This document shows, piece by piece, positions 41,337 through 51,734 of a stretch of DNA of 64,000 bases. The first letter of the stretch is position 1. Every line of letters begins with the position of its first letter. The position numbers and the translations under genes were made by a program. Source of the stretch: Leishmania infantum JPCM5 (taxonomy: Eukaryota > Euglenozoa > Kinetoplastea > Trypanosomatida > Trypanosomatidae); NCBI RefSeq assembly GCF_000002875.2, contig NC_009396.2, positions 317,501-381,500 on the forward strand, in the 5' to 3' direction. The notes beneath the pieces are model-generated. The model made no database searches, was not told where the DNA came from, and saw only the letters and a program-made list of their open reading frames with translations.

Positions 41337-43264
41337 TGAGAGGTAAAGAGCCTGAGTGTGCGTGCGTGTATGCGTGTGTGCGTGCTGCTTTTTGAACTCA
41401 ATGACGGATGCGGATGCGGGTGTCCATGCGAAGTGTCTCTCCTTCTCTTCCTCTCGTCTCGCTTCCTCCATTCCTGCTTGCAGACAAGCACACGGCGGTG
41501 CTGCCGATGTTGATGCCAGTGAGCCAAGCGAACCGCAAAGGTGGCTGGATGACGAATGTAACATGTATATATATATGTATAGTGGAGAGGATGTTGGTGG
41601 TGGTGGTGGCGCTGTTGGTGCCGTTGGTGGCGGGTGAGCTGCTTGCGTGCCTGCAGTTGTGGGTGTATCTCCGCGCATGCAGGTGGGACAGACGGAGGCC
41701 ACGGACAGGTAGCGTCAGCCAACAGCCACTCGCGCATTCGTATGCGCCAAAGAGAGAAGAGGGGCGCGTCTCTCTGAATCCTTTTTCGCGCGCAGCCTCT
41801 AAGGATGTGTCCGCTCAAGGGCAGCGCTCCCTTCTTCGAAACCCCCTCCCGCTCAGGGTGCGCCCTCTTCACGCTGCACACCTCTCAACCCTCCGTGAAC
41901 TTCACAGACACGCACGCGTTTGCCGGGAGTAGCAGCAACAGGTGCCGAAGGCACCTGCGCAAACGACGATCCCGAGCTCGGGGCGCAGAGGGGTGCAATG
42001 CGTGCCGTTGTGGGACTGAAATACCGCTCTCGCACCCCTCTGCGCTTGTGTGCCTCGTGTTTCTGAGCGCGCGCACTGCACCTATCGTTGTTGTCTCATC
42101 ACGGCAGCGTATGTGCTGCAGCACATGCCCGCGCCCACCCTCCCCGTTTTGATTGATACGACTTGCGCCTTTCTTGCGCGTTCGACATCTCCTTGTCTTC
42201 CCTTGCACGGCCCTCGCTTTATCTCTTTCTTTCCCCCTCACGTTGCTGAATGGCTGCATGTGCCCTTGTCTCTTGTTTTGGCAACACGCACGCCCCCTCC
42301 CTCCTCTCTCGTGGCACAACTTCGCTTGCCGCCGCCACGGCGATCACTGCGACTACCCGCCCTGGGCACGTATACGCATATAGACATATGCATACTCATG
42401 TACGCACGCGCCCCCCTCCCTCCTCTCCCTCCCTAAAAGAAAAGAAACACGCAACCTTCCATTGGCGCAGGTGCAGCCTTGCTTCTTGTGTTTCGCCTTC
42501 GCACCCCCTTTTCCCGCCCGGTCTTCGCTGCAGGCGTAACGAAACGGAAAAGGAGACACACCAAGGCCTGTTGGTGGTGTCTCTCGGCCTCCGCTCCCCC
42601 ACCTCCCCCGTCGGCCCACAACCCCACACACGCTGGCACTCCGCACCTCTCAGCTCTCCATCTTCCCAAACGTCGAGCTTGCTGACCCTCTTTTTCTTTC
42701 GTTGACTGCGATTCTTTTTTTTTTCTTTCGTGCGCGTGCGAGTTGCCGCATCCGCACTCGCTTGTCGTTTTACATGCGCGGTCGGCTCAGATCGATCGAG
42801 CCCCCTTGACAAGCCGAACTGCACAGCAGCGATACGGCCACCCATCCTTCTTTGTGTGCGTCGTGGGGTGTGTGCGTGCGCACGACACCCATCATCGCTA
42901 CCACCATTCACTAACACAGCAGTGGCGGCTTTGGTTTGAGGAATCTTACGCTCTAGTGCACCTGCAGCAGCTCTGGCGCGCTTGCTGCGGCTTCCTTTCT
43001 TTTTCGCTGTGACCCACACGTGGCTGCGGCTGCGAATTTGTGTGCACACACACACGCACGCAACAGCAACAAAAAGCGAACGGAAAGCAAACCGAAAGTC
43101 AGATCCAAGTACGCGGAGGAAAGGAGGGTCGAGCGATCTGCAAGACGCCGCCACCTGGCAGACATTCGACACTCAGAACTTGTATCACGGATTGACGATA
43201 TTGTATTTGCCCCAGTTGCGGTGGCCGGTCTCTTGCTTGTCGAGGCGAACCTCACACATCCGCG
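41337..43264. other. Intergenic spacer
   Basis: It holds pyrimidine-rich tracts (42410-42440, 42714-42730, 42986-43003) and a CA run at 43044-43060. A possible acceptor AG is at 43065-43066, which would give a 5' UTR of about 198 bases for the PPEF-like gene. No gene is seen. Confidence 0.65.
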
Positions 43265-46150
43265 ATGGGGTGCGACTCATCCAAGGAGAGCGTGGCGTCC
43301 AACACCGCGTCCGCGAGCAGCAGGGGCAGCCGCAACTGCGCCGAGAAGGAGAAAGGTGGGCGACGCACTTATAGTAATGGTAGTACAGAAGTCAAAGGCA
43401 AATCGGGCGCCAGTGGTGCCCACAACGGCGGCAGCATGGCTGGCGCCGGTGGCACTATGGCGGATCAGAGCCGCTGGCCGACGTGCCACTTTTGCCACCG
43501 CAAGGTCCCGGACAAGGACTACAACGCCCACACTGTCATGTGCGACGAGCGTGAGGTGACGTGCTGGAACTCTTGGTGCCGCCAGATTGTGCGGCAAGGT
43601 GACCTGCAGAAGCATCTGGAGGACTGCGGGAGGCGGCAGAAGGCGATTTGCCCCAAGTGCGGTGCCGAGATCCTGGCCATGGAGATGCTGGCGCACCGGG
43701 ATAGCTGCCAGCCAAAGCCGTGCCCGCAATGCGGGGAGCTATGCATCACCCGCATCCACAAGTGGTGCCCCAAGACAATCCTGGCCAAGGTGAAGTTCAT
43801 CAACGGTCCTTTCGCGACGGAGGTTCTGCAGCGCCGCTTCTTGCCGCCCAGAAAAGAGAAGGACCCGAGGGCGAAGCTCGAGTATAGCGTGGCGCGGATG
43901 CAGCTTCTGTGGCGCTGGATCAAGTGCAAAGGCATGATCGAGGAGACGATCTTCCGCAGCGTGTACAAGGAGATGGACCTCAAAAAAGAGGGTTTCGCCA
44001 TTTTCAAGGCTCACGACAAGGTCAACGAGCAACACGTCATGGCACCGAAGCGGTCGCGATCAGTGATTCAGGCACCAGTGGTGGCCCCAGCGACGTCCTC
44101 GCACTACTTCCCGGTGAACACCAACGCCCCTATCACCCTTCACCACGTCGAGCAGATGATCAAGGACATCAAGAACCGCGTGCTTCTGCCGTACCCGGCC
44201 GCCTGGCGCGTCTTCACCGACGCGATGAACCACCTCAACACCATGCCGAATGTCGTGCGCGTGTCGCCGGCCGTCGGGGCCCGCGTCAGCAACGGCCGCG
44301 TGATTCAGGGCTGCAAGGTAGTCGTTGTGGGTGACTTGCACGGCCAGATTGCCGACCTCCTGCATATCCTCAAGGAGAGCGGTATGCCGAGCGAGAGTAA
44401 TTATTACGTCTTCAACGGCGACTACGTCGACCGCGGCGCGTGCGGTGTGGAGATCATTCTCATCCTCTTCTCCCTGATGCTGGCGTGCCCCAAGTACGTC
44501 ACGCTCAACCGCGGCAACCACGAGTGCGACTACATGAACGACGAGTATGGCTTCGATGTTGAGGTGAGCACCAAGTATGACCGTAACGTGTTCCGGCTTA
44601 TCCAGCGCTGCTTCTGCGCCTTGCCGCTCGCCACGCTCATCGGTGGCAAGATCTTCGTCGTTCACGGCGGTCCGCCTCGGCGACGCGGGGTTAGCATCAA
44701 CGATATCTCGCGTATCCAGCGCTTCCGGCAGATTCCGATCCCCAACTACTCGCAGCCCGAGGAGGACGAGATCTTCCAGGACATGCTGTGGTCCGACCCG
44801 GTAGAGGACATAAAGGGCTGGCGAGAGAGTCAGCGTGGCGCGGGCGTCGAATTCGGCTCCGACGTGACGATGGAGTTCTTGGAGAACAACAAGCTGGAGC
44901 TCATCGTACGTTCGCACGAGGATTGCCTGAGCGGGTACGAGGAGCACCATAACCACAAGCTACTGACGATCTTCTCGGCTAGCAACTACGACGGACCGAA
45001 CTCGAACTACGGCGCCATCTGCACCTTCATCGGCGACAACCTGGAGCCGTCTTACCACACGTACCAGATGTTCGAGGACGAGTACGACGACTCACAGGTG
45101 GTGAGTCTCACCGACTCTTTCGCGCTGACGGCGCCGAACATCGCCAGGATCAGCTCCTTCACCGCTACCATCGGAAGCGTCGGCTTTGGGGTGAACAAGA
45201 GTAACTTTATGAGCCGAGTTCTGCTGCACCGTCGCACGAAAGACAACATTCTGCGTGAGCTGCGCGAGCGCATCTACCAGCGCCGCCACCGCCTTCTAGC
45301 CTACTTCTCGAAGCTCGACCGCACGAACAAGGGGTCACTGTGGATGATCGAGTGGGTGGAGTCGATGCGCAACGTACTAAACCTCGACCTGCCATGGTAC
45401 TTCCTGCGTGGCTACCTCGTCGAGGTGGACGATCACTCGCGCATCTGGTACGCCCCGTTCCTGAACCGCTTCCACAACGTGCTGCAAGATCTGTGGGGTG
45501 AGGAGTGGCGGCAGTCCGTGTGCGCGCGAGTGCTGCAGCAGCAGCGCATGAATCACCGCTCGCAGCTCGTTTCTGCCGCCTTCAACAAGGAGGTGGTGAA
45601 CTACAACGAGTTCTGCTCTGTCATGCGCGCCATCGACTACACGACGAGCGACTGCCAACTCTTCCAGTTGTTCGAGTCGTTCGACGAGAAGGGCAACGGT
45701 CATATCAGCGGACCAGAATTCTTGAAGAAGGTACAGCAGATCGCCAACGACAAGCCCGACCCGCTCCGCTGGGACATCGATGCCATGGAGCAGCTGCAGA
45801 ATATCGTGATCCAGGGCCGCAGCCAGCTTCCCTCGCTGTTCCGTGTAACTTCGCGGGACAAGGCGCTGTCAAGAGAGCGCTTCATGGCCGGCATGGCGCA
45901 GCTGGGCCGTTGCATGCGCAAGCAGCTAACACAGCCACAGAGGGAGGCTATCTTTGACTTTATGAAGCAGCGCGTGCCAGAGGGGGAGGAGATGACTTTC
46001 GACATGTTCCTGCTGTGTGTGTACGTCTTCGATCGTCGAACCGTCGCCGGGATGAAGTCGTCCTACTCGCTCTCCGACTTGAACGAGTTAGGACTGGCCC
46101 CCATTTCTTTTCGAAATACGAGCTTTTCTGGCTCCGGCACTGGCCGCTAA
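43265..46150 (+). CDS. PPEF: PPEF-like serine/threonine protein phosphatase, dually acylated, with zinc-finger and EF-hand-like regions
   Basis: The product is 961 residues. It begins MGCDSSKE, a textbook N-myristoylation (Gly2) plus palmitoylation (Cys3) signal; kinetoplastid PPEF phosphatases are known as dually acylated endomembrane proteins. A Cys/His-rich region (about 72-165, for example CHFCHRKVP and CPKCGAEI) resembles TRAF-type zinc fingers. The PPP catalytic core carries all hallmark motifs: GDLHG at 356-360, GDYVDRG at 385-391, GNHE at 417-420 and HGG in FVVHGGPP. It therefore should dephosphorylate phosphoserine/threonine with two metal ions. C-terminal EF-hand-like loops occur at 685-696 (DRTNKGSLWMIE) and 807-818 (DEKGNGHISGPE). 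Both lack an acidic or Asn residue at one of the coordinating positions 3 or 5, so calcium binding may be weak or absent. The ATG is fixed by the acylation motif. Confidence 0.92.
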   Translation: MGCDSSKESVASNTASASSRGSRNCAEKEKGGRRTYSNGSTEVKGKSGASGAHNGGSMAGAGGTMADQSRWPTCHFCHRKVPDKDYNAHTVMCDEREVTCWNSWCRQIVRQGDLQKHLEDCGRRQKAICPKCGAEILAMEMLAHRDSCQPKPCPQCGELCITRIHKWCPKTILAKVKFINGPFATEVLQRRFLPPRKEKDPRAKLEYSVARMQLLWRWIKCKGMIEETIFRSVYKEMDLKKEGFAIFKAHDKVNEQHVMAPKRSRSVIQAPVVAPATSSHYFPVNTNAPITLHHVEQMIKDIKNRVLLPYPAAWRVFTDAMNHLNTMPNVVRVSPAVGARVSNGRVIQGCKVVVVGDLHGQIADLLHILKESGMPSESNYYVFNGDYVDRGACGVEIILILFSLMLACPKYVTLNRGNHECDYMNDEYGFDVEVSTKYDRNVFRLIQRCFCALPLATLIGGKIFVVHGGPPRRRGVSINDISRIQRFRQIPIPNYSQPEEDEIFQDMLWSDPVEDIKGWRESQRGAGVEFGSDVTMEFLENNKLELIVRSHEDCLSGYEEHHNHKLLTIFSASNYDGPNSNYGAICTFIGDNLEPSYHTYQMFEDEYDDSQVVSLTDSFALTAPNIARISSFTATIGSVGFGVNKSNFMSRVLLHRRTKDNILRELRERIYQRRHRLLAYFSKLDRTNKGSLWMIEWVESMRNVLNLDLPWYFLRGYLVEVDDHSRIWYAPFLNRFHNVLQDLWGEEWRQSVCARVLQQQRMNHRSQLVSAAFNKEVVNYNEFCSVMRAIDYTTSDCQLFQLFESFDEKGNGHISGPEFLKKVQQIANDKPDPLRWDIDAMEQLQNIVIQGRSQLPSLFRVTSRDKALSRERFMAGMAQLGRCMRKQLTQPQREAIFDFMKQRVPEGEEMTFDMFLLCVYVFDRRTVAGMKSSYSLSDLNELGLAPISFRNTSFSGSGTGR

Positions 46151-46470
46151 ACCTAAGTAGTGACGATTCTGGCGATGGAGATGTGGCACACTTGTCAGTT
46201 CGTGAGCGTATGTGTGTGTGTGGGGGGTGAACAGATGCCTTTGCGCGTGGTGACGATGGTACGTGGCCTTGACTCCCCTTTTTTTTATACTGCCGACCTC
46301 ACCTTGTCCTGGTATACCTATACATACGCACACATATAAATATAGAGATATTTATAGGTGCTTGCTTACGTCTCTTGGTATTTTGGCGCAGTACTTTTTT
46401 TTTGTTTTCAGCTCTCCCCCCACCGACTCTTCCCCTCCCTTTCTTCCTTCCTGTCATGTTTCTTTGCACG

Positions 46471-46504
<34 letters not shown>

Positions 46505-47929
46505 TATGCCGGTGTCTCTGTGTGGCCCCATCGACGCTCCGTAGCGGTGCTGACGGTTTCTTGGACTTGCTGCTCTGTTCTCTAGCGTGCTGGCGCCTCG
46601 TTTTTTTTTGTTCCCCCCCTTTCGCGCTATGAGTATGGTGTGGAGGCGGCAGACCGTGCCTTTGGAGCTGTGATGCGGAAGCCGAGGGTGGTGATGTGGA
46701 GGAGAGAGGTGATGGCTCGTCCGGTGCTCGGCATGTTGCGCGTGATTCTGCCGCATTTCTCTCCCTCTCGCTCTTTTTTTTCGTTTTACATGCTTTGCTG
46801 GGCTTGTCTCGTTCCATCGCGTTAGTATCGGCCTTCCACGCTTCATGTGCGCTGCTCGGCCGCGCCGTTTCCTTGTTCGCGTGTTTTGCGTTCTCTCCGT
46901 TCCGTTCTGGCCCCCCTCCCCAGCCTTCGTTTCTCTCTCTCTCTGTGCGTGCGTGTGTATGTGTGTGCAGTTTCACGCGCTCTGCGCGTGCGTGAGAACT
47001 CGTTATGGAATTTCGTTTTGTTGTGCTGTTCTGTGTTTGTGTGACGAGTGTCAGCGAAGACGGCGATGTGCGCCTGTGAGGCAGTCGTCGACGTTCTCTC
47101 GCGCCTTCTTTGCGTCTCTGTGCTTATAGGTAGGCCTACACATATATATATATATATGTGTGTGTGTGTGTATGAAATATATACCTATATATGTATGTAT
47201 ATGCATGCATGCACGTGTGTATGTTTTCTCCCGGCACTGCGTTTGCCAGTCTTTGTGCTTCTCTCGGCGTCTCTGTCTTGTTTTTTCCTGACACACAGAC
47301 ACACACACACACCTACAAGGAAGAGGCATCTGCACTCACGGAAGCATCGACAGATACAAGCCGCCCCCTCCCGCGCATGACATATCCGTCTTTCCGCTTT
47401 CCTTGCTCACCTGCTGATGCTGACTCTTTATTTTTCTTTCTCAAGCCCTGTGACTTGTATGCCGATGTTGCGTGAGAGCCAACAGTGGAAAGGGCGGGAG
47501 CGTCGGGCGTGCGGGCTGCTGGGGGGGGTCTGTGTGTCTGTGTGTGTGTGTGCGTGTGTGCGGCTTGGCTCCTTCTCGGCAAAACGCTACCGTGCTGTGT
47601 TCGAGCGTGCCACAAGGCTTGTAGAACGTTTGCCAGCGAGGAGCGGGCAAAGCCGAGCCACAGAGGATGATGCTCACGCAAAGGAGGACGGCAGTGCCGT
47701 GCCGAGAGCCGAGGTAGGACCTTGCGTGCACGGAGCCGTATAACTTCAATGGAATGGGACTTGGGATTTTCCCCTTTCCACCTTCCCCTTTCTGTATCTC
47801 TCTGCGCAGGCGATAAGGGTGCGGCGAAGTGGTGCAGCCCTGTTGCCCCTGCCAACAGCTTGCAAACATGCATGTACATCATTCCTTGTTCAATGAGTTG
47901 CTTCAGACCAGCGTTTAGGCGTGCCGTTT

Positions 47930-49290
47930 AAACGACGTGGAGTCGGGACAGAGGAATCCGTCATGACGCGCATTCATACCCTGCAGCAACCCAAAGAGTG
48001 GGATTGGCAAGAAGACTTCGCACGAGAAGGTGCACTCGGGTTTCCACAAGCGCAGAACAGAAGATTTCTGAAGCGAGGGCGAAAAAGGGCTGCAGGAACC
48101 CACAGCGACTAGGGAATGCGCGACTCTGTGCCGTCTGAGACAGACACCAGGATGCCCTCTCCGTAAGCCATAGCGCATCAGGCGAAACGATCGAGGAAGC
48201 GGCTCTTTAGCCAACAGGAAAAGCAAAAAAGATAGCGCAGCTCCGAAAAGGTTTCATTTCGCATGCGAAGTTCCACAAGCTCACCCCCAGTCGACAGGCT
48301 GGCGGCGGCGTGCACCATCTTCACGGACGATGCCGAGTAGTCCGCGATGAAACTTGCTGCGGGTGACAGGCAGTGCTCCAGCCGCTGAGCAGCCCGTCAG
48401 CCACAACTCCGCCTTCGTGCGACGCCTGTACGGCGAGTGCCCGGCAAAGTACCGTGCAAGCATCGTACGACGGGAATATCTGCTTTTCCCGAGAGGGGTA
48501 CTTGATCAGTTGCGCTACCCAACACCACGAGGCGGCGGCACCAAACATGACCGGCGGCCACGGCTCGCAAGGAGAGATGTTTACGTGTCAAACATCACAG
48601 CTCTTTCGCACTAGGGGCACACCACCCATGCTCGGGGCGCGGGTTCACCGCCCTCTGCGGGAGCAGACACAGTTGTCATCGGCCAAGAAATGGCTCAGAT
48701 CAAGACGAACATGAATGGGGTCGCCAAGCGCTTGTGCCGCCACAGAGGTCCACCGCGAAGACACAGCAACAACGGCAGTCCGAGCGGAACCGGGTACACC
48801 GCAATGGAGGACAACGCTAGCGGCAACAGCAGCCTCCTGTTCCTGCGCGGCGCACTCTGCGCGTCGATCTGCCGCGGCACCTCGGTGCAAAGGCCGGATG
48901 CTTCACACGGAGGGCTAACTGCATGGGGGACGGTGCCAAGCGAATGGGGGAGCGCAGGAGAGGGTCACGGCACGGAGTGGCTGCGGGGCTGCTAGCGGCG
49001 ACGGTGCGGGGGTGGAGCGCACACTGTCAAAGCCTAGCGGGGACAGGGGGGGCGCAGGATGGCGCCTTGAGGGCCGCGGCGGCGGCGGCGAAGGCCACCC
49101 GCGATGGCCGCAACGCGGCCTGGGCGGTGACAACCCTCCCTCGATAGTCTTTTTTCCCTTCAGCGCTGGCCGCGGGGCGGGCGGCTTCAAGCGCCTCTAT
49201 GGAGGAAGAGCCGCTGCATGGATTCTAGACCGGTGCTGGGCCATGCACCGCTAAACACCCCCCCCCCCCACACACACACACACACAAACG
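47930..49290. mobile_element. Probable degenerate retroposon (SIDER/DIRE-like)
   Basis: This 1.3-kb block differs sharply from the simple-sequence spacer on both sides: balanced composition, few homopolymers and frames interrupted by stops. Its 3' part (about 48920-49250) resembles Leishmania ingi-related remnants in my recollection. It ends with ATGCACCGCTAAACA, a run of C and a (CA)n tail, like a degenerate retroposon 3' end. On the minus strand near 48330-48460 a short frame reading LWLTGCSAAGALPVT is faintly like an ingi/L1Tc reverse-transcriptase thumb region. The two hints point to opposite strands, so orientation is undetermined and two remnants may be nested. Boundaries are approximate. 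Confidence 0.4.
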
Positions 49291-50612
49291 ACGCCTTTCA
49301 GGGTGTTTGCCTGCCTCTTCTTTGATTATGGCTGCTGCCTTTACGCTGCCTGGATAGGCCTGCGCGAGCATGGGAAGGTCGTCTGGGTGCTGATCTCTAG
49401 CCGGGCTCTTTCTTTTTTTTCTCTCGCGCCTTTTACAGGGCCTTTCGGGCCGCTGCCCGTTGTCGTGTGTTCTCTGTTCTGTAGTTGCACGTGTTCCCTC
49501 TTTATATTTTGCCCGGCTTCTCACTCGGCCTCTCTCTCTCTGCGCCGTGCGCTGCCGGAGGAAACGCTTCGACGTGCGGGCCTGTCTTGTGGCCGGCGGT
49601 TGTCGTGTGCGCCGCATGCGATTCGTCGTGCTGTGGCGGCGGCGGCAACAAAGAGAACGGCACAACCGAAGGAGCAGAACACATCGCTGCAGCACTTCCT
49701 CTCGAGAACGAAGCGCACGATCGCCGCGTCTCTCTCCCCCCCCCCGCGTGTGCACACCGGCTGTGACGCGCGTGTGTTCGCCTCGTCCCTAAGGTGTACC
49801 TCACAAGGGCGCTTCCTCTTGTTTCTCACCCGTGCTCGTCACACACGTCTTCTCTTCGAAGTTGCCACATGCACTTACACAGGGTTTTCTTTGCGGCTTT
49901 TCTCTCTTCTGCTGGTGCGCGCCTGCGCGCGTGTGTGCGTGAAGGCGCATGAGAGCTCCTGCGTGTCACCTGCTCATACTCCCTCTCCCTCTGCAGCACT
50001 CCGCCCAGTGAATGGGGCCGTCCTTAGCTGCTTTACAGAGAGGCGGTTATCATAGAGGGTGCTGCCTCTTGCGCGAAGCTGCGCTCGCGCGCTGTGTGAC
50101 GCTGATTCTCCCGCCACTGCGGCGGCTTTCCTTTCGCCCCTATCTACCACTGCTATTTCGATGGGTGCGCTCTGGCCGCCTCAGCTGACACCTCTACGTG
50201 CGTGTGTACTCCTAGGAATGGGCGTGGCCACCGCTGCCCTTGGCGGCCAGCACACAAATCCATGCATATATCGACCTACTTCTCTCTGCTCTCTGTTGCT
50301 GCATCGCATGCTCCCCAAGCCTTTCCCACTTGTCTCTCTCCCTACTCTTTTGTCTGGGCACCTGACGCCCGTCGCGCTCGTCGGCGTGCTTGTGTGCGCA
50401 TCCCCTCGTTGTGCGCCAAAACCGCGTCCACGGCCATTGAATGCCTCACACACACACACAAACACACACGTGTATGTATACACATGCATATGCACTCCTG
50501 CCTCATTGCCGCAGTAGGAGCCCCCAAAACACACACACACACACACACACGCCCTCGTCCGCTGATCGCTCACGCTCTCTCTCTCTCTCTGTGTCTCTGT
50601 CGTGAGGAAGCG

Positions 50613-50675
50613 CCTCCTTTTTTTTTTGCTTCGCTTCCTTCGTCTCCCCCTTCGCCCAATCGAAAACGCAATCAG
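50613..50675 (+). promoter_or_regulatory. Candidate spliced-leader acceptor for COX IV
   Basis: A 45-base pyrimidine-rich tract (CCTCC, T10, CTTCGCTTCCTTCGTCTCCCCC) is followed by the first AG at 50674-50675. That leaves a 27-base leader ending in a CAG repeat directly before the ATG at 50703. It rules out the longer open frame that begins near 50202. Confidence 0.65.
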
Positions 50676-50702
50676 CTAACAGCAGCAGCAGCAGCAGCAG
50701 CC

Positions 50703-51734
50703 ATGTTCACGCGTCGCTCCGTATCTGCGGCGGTTGGCGCCGCCATGGCGACGTCTTCTTCGCTGTCAATGCAGCGCCGCTACGACCACGACCGCTGGTA
50801 CGGCCACGCTCTGGAGCTGGACACGCACAACTATAAGTTCAACGGCGAGCCGCCAAGCTGGATGAAGACGCACGCGAAGACAGAGGAGGAGACAAGCTTC
50901 GCCAAGAGTGTGCTGCCTCACATCGACTTCGCCTCCAGCTACGAGTGCCTACTCTTCGACGCGGATCGCCTAAACACCAATCTCAACCGCAAGGAGTTCG
51001 GCAATGAGATCAAGTACCGCCTCGAGAAGCAGGCCAACACCGTCGCCAGGGCGCAGCAGCTGCTCAGGGACAAGAAGGCCGGCACCGGCCCTGACGCCGA
51101 GAAGGTTGAGAACACGCTCATTGCCCGCATCTTCGATGAGGAGCATGTGCAGGCGGAGATGAAGTACGTCAAGTGCATCCGCGCGAACGAGTTGGCTGAG
51201 GACAACCGCCTCGATATCCTGCCCGGCGGCTCGCCGAACTCGCTGCGTGAGAAGACGCGCTGGAACCTTAACACGGAGCTACACCCAGCCGACCGTGCAG
51301 AGATTGGTGCTCGCCTGACGGCGTGGCTGCCAGAGAAGTACCACATTGTGTACTTCGATGACTTCCAGACCGTAGCCGCCAATGACGCAACCGCCCGCAA
51401 GGAGATGCTCGAGATCGTGGAGAGCGTGCAAAAAGAGTACACCGCGGAAGCGAAGGAGTGCGGCTACGAGAACGACCTCAAGGAGACCGTGGCGGAGCTC
51501 ATGGACGACGTCGATCCGACCCGCACCATCACGATGGAGGCCATCAAGTCCTGCAAAGACCTACAGCAGCTGGAGGACTGGTCGCGCCAGGTGCACGAGT
51601 ACAACGGCGACGACCGCATCATCGAGATCTACGCCCGCGCTGCTGAGATCACGAAAAACGCGGAGCACCAGGCGCTGGTGAGGCAGATGCGCGAGTGGCG
51701 CAAGCTGGCCACCAAGAACGAGAGCAGATTGTAA
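50703..51734 (+). CDS. COX4: Cytochrome c oxidase subunit IV, trypanosomatid type (trCOIV)
   Basis: The product is 343 residues, imported into the mitochondrion as part of respiratory complex IV. The N terminus (MFTRRSVSAAVGAAMATSSS) is an Arg/Ser/Ala-rich presequence lacking acidic residues. The mature part is soluble and highly charged, with segments such as WYGHALELDTHNYKFNGEPP, ARIFDEEHVQAEMKYVKC and WLPEKYHIVYFDDFQTV that I recognise from the trypanosomatid COIV protein. It has no membrane segment and shows no resemblance to the yeast or mammalian subunit of the same number. The family name follows kinetoplastid usage. The start is supported by the presequence and by the splice acceptor 27 bases upstream. 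Confidence 0.85.
   Translation: MFTRRSVSAAVGAAMATSSSLSMQRRYDHDRWYGHALELDTHNYKFNGEPPSWMKTHAKTEEETSFAKSVLPHIDFASSYECLLFDADRLNTNLNRKEFGNEIKYRLEKQANTVARAQQLLRDKKAGTGPDAEKVENTLIARIFDEEHVQAEMKYVKCIRANELAEDNRLDILPGGSPNSLREKTRWNLNTELHPADRAEIGARLTAWLPEKYHIVYFDDFQTVAANDATARKEMLEIVESVQKEYTAEAKECGYENDLKETVAELMDDVDPTRTITMEAIKSCKDLQQLEDWSRQVHEYNGDDRIIEIYARAAEITKNAEHQALVRQMREWRKLATKNESRL

Larger units (their letters stand above)
46151..50702. other. Long intergenic spacer (4.5 kb) upstream of COX IV
   Basis: It contains a (GT)n run at 46474-46502, an AT/TG microsatellite at 47140-47175, a mixed-composition block at about 47930-49290 interpreted as a degenerate retroposon, poly-C plus (CA)n at 49249-49287, (CA)n runs at 50449-50468 and 50529-50549, and the COX IV splice signals. 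No intact gene is supported. Confidence 0.7.

Noticed and set aside
44060..44956. 298-residue minus-strand open frame antisense to the PPEF-like phosphatase core
   Set aside because: It is fully covered by the invariant phosphatase motifs on the + strand and has no family resemblance.
48281..48463. Minus-strand 60-residue frame with LWLTGCSAAGALPVT
   Set aside because: As a gene it is too short and isolated. It is kept only as a weak hint of a dead retrotransposon within the 47.9-49.3 kb island.
50202..50702. N-terminal extension of the COX IV frame
   Set aside because: It contains the splice acceptor region, CA repeats and Ser/His-rich low-complexity sequence, whereas the ATG at 50703 begins a clear mitochondrial presequence.
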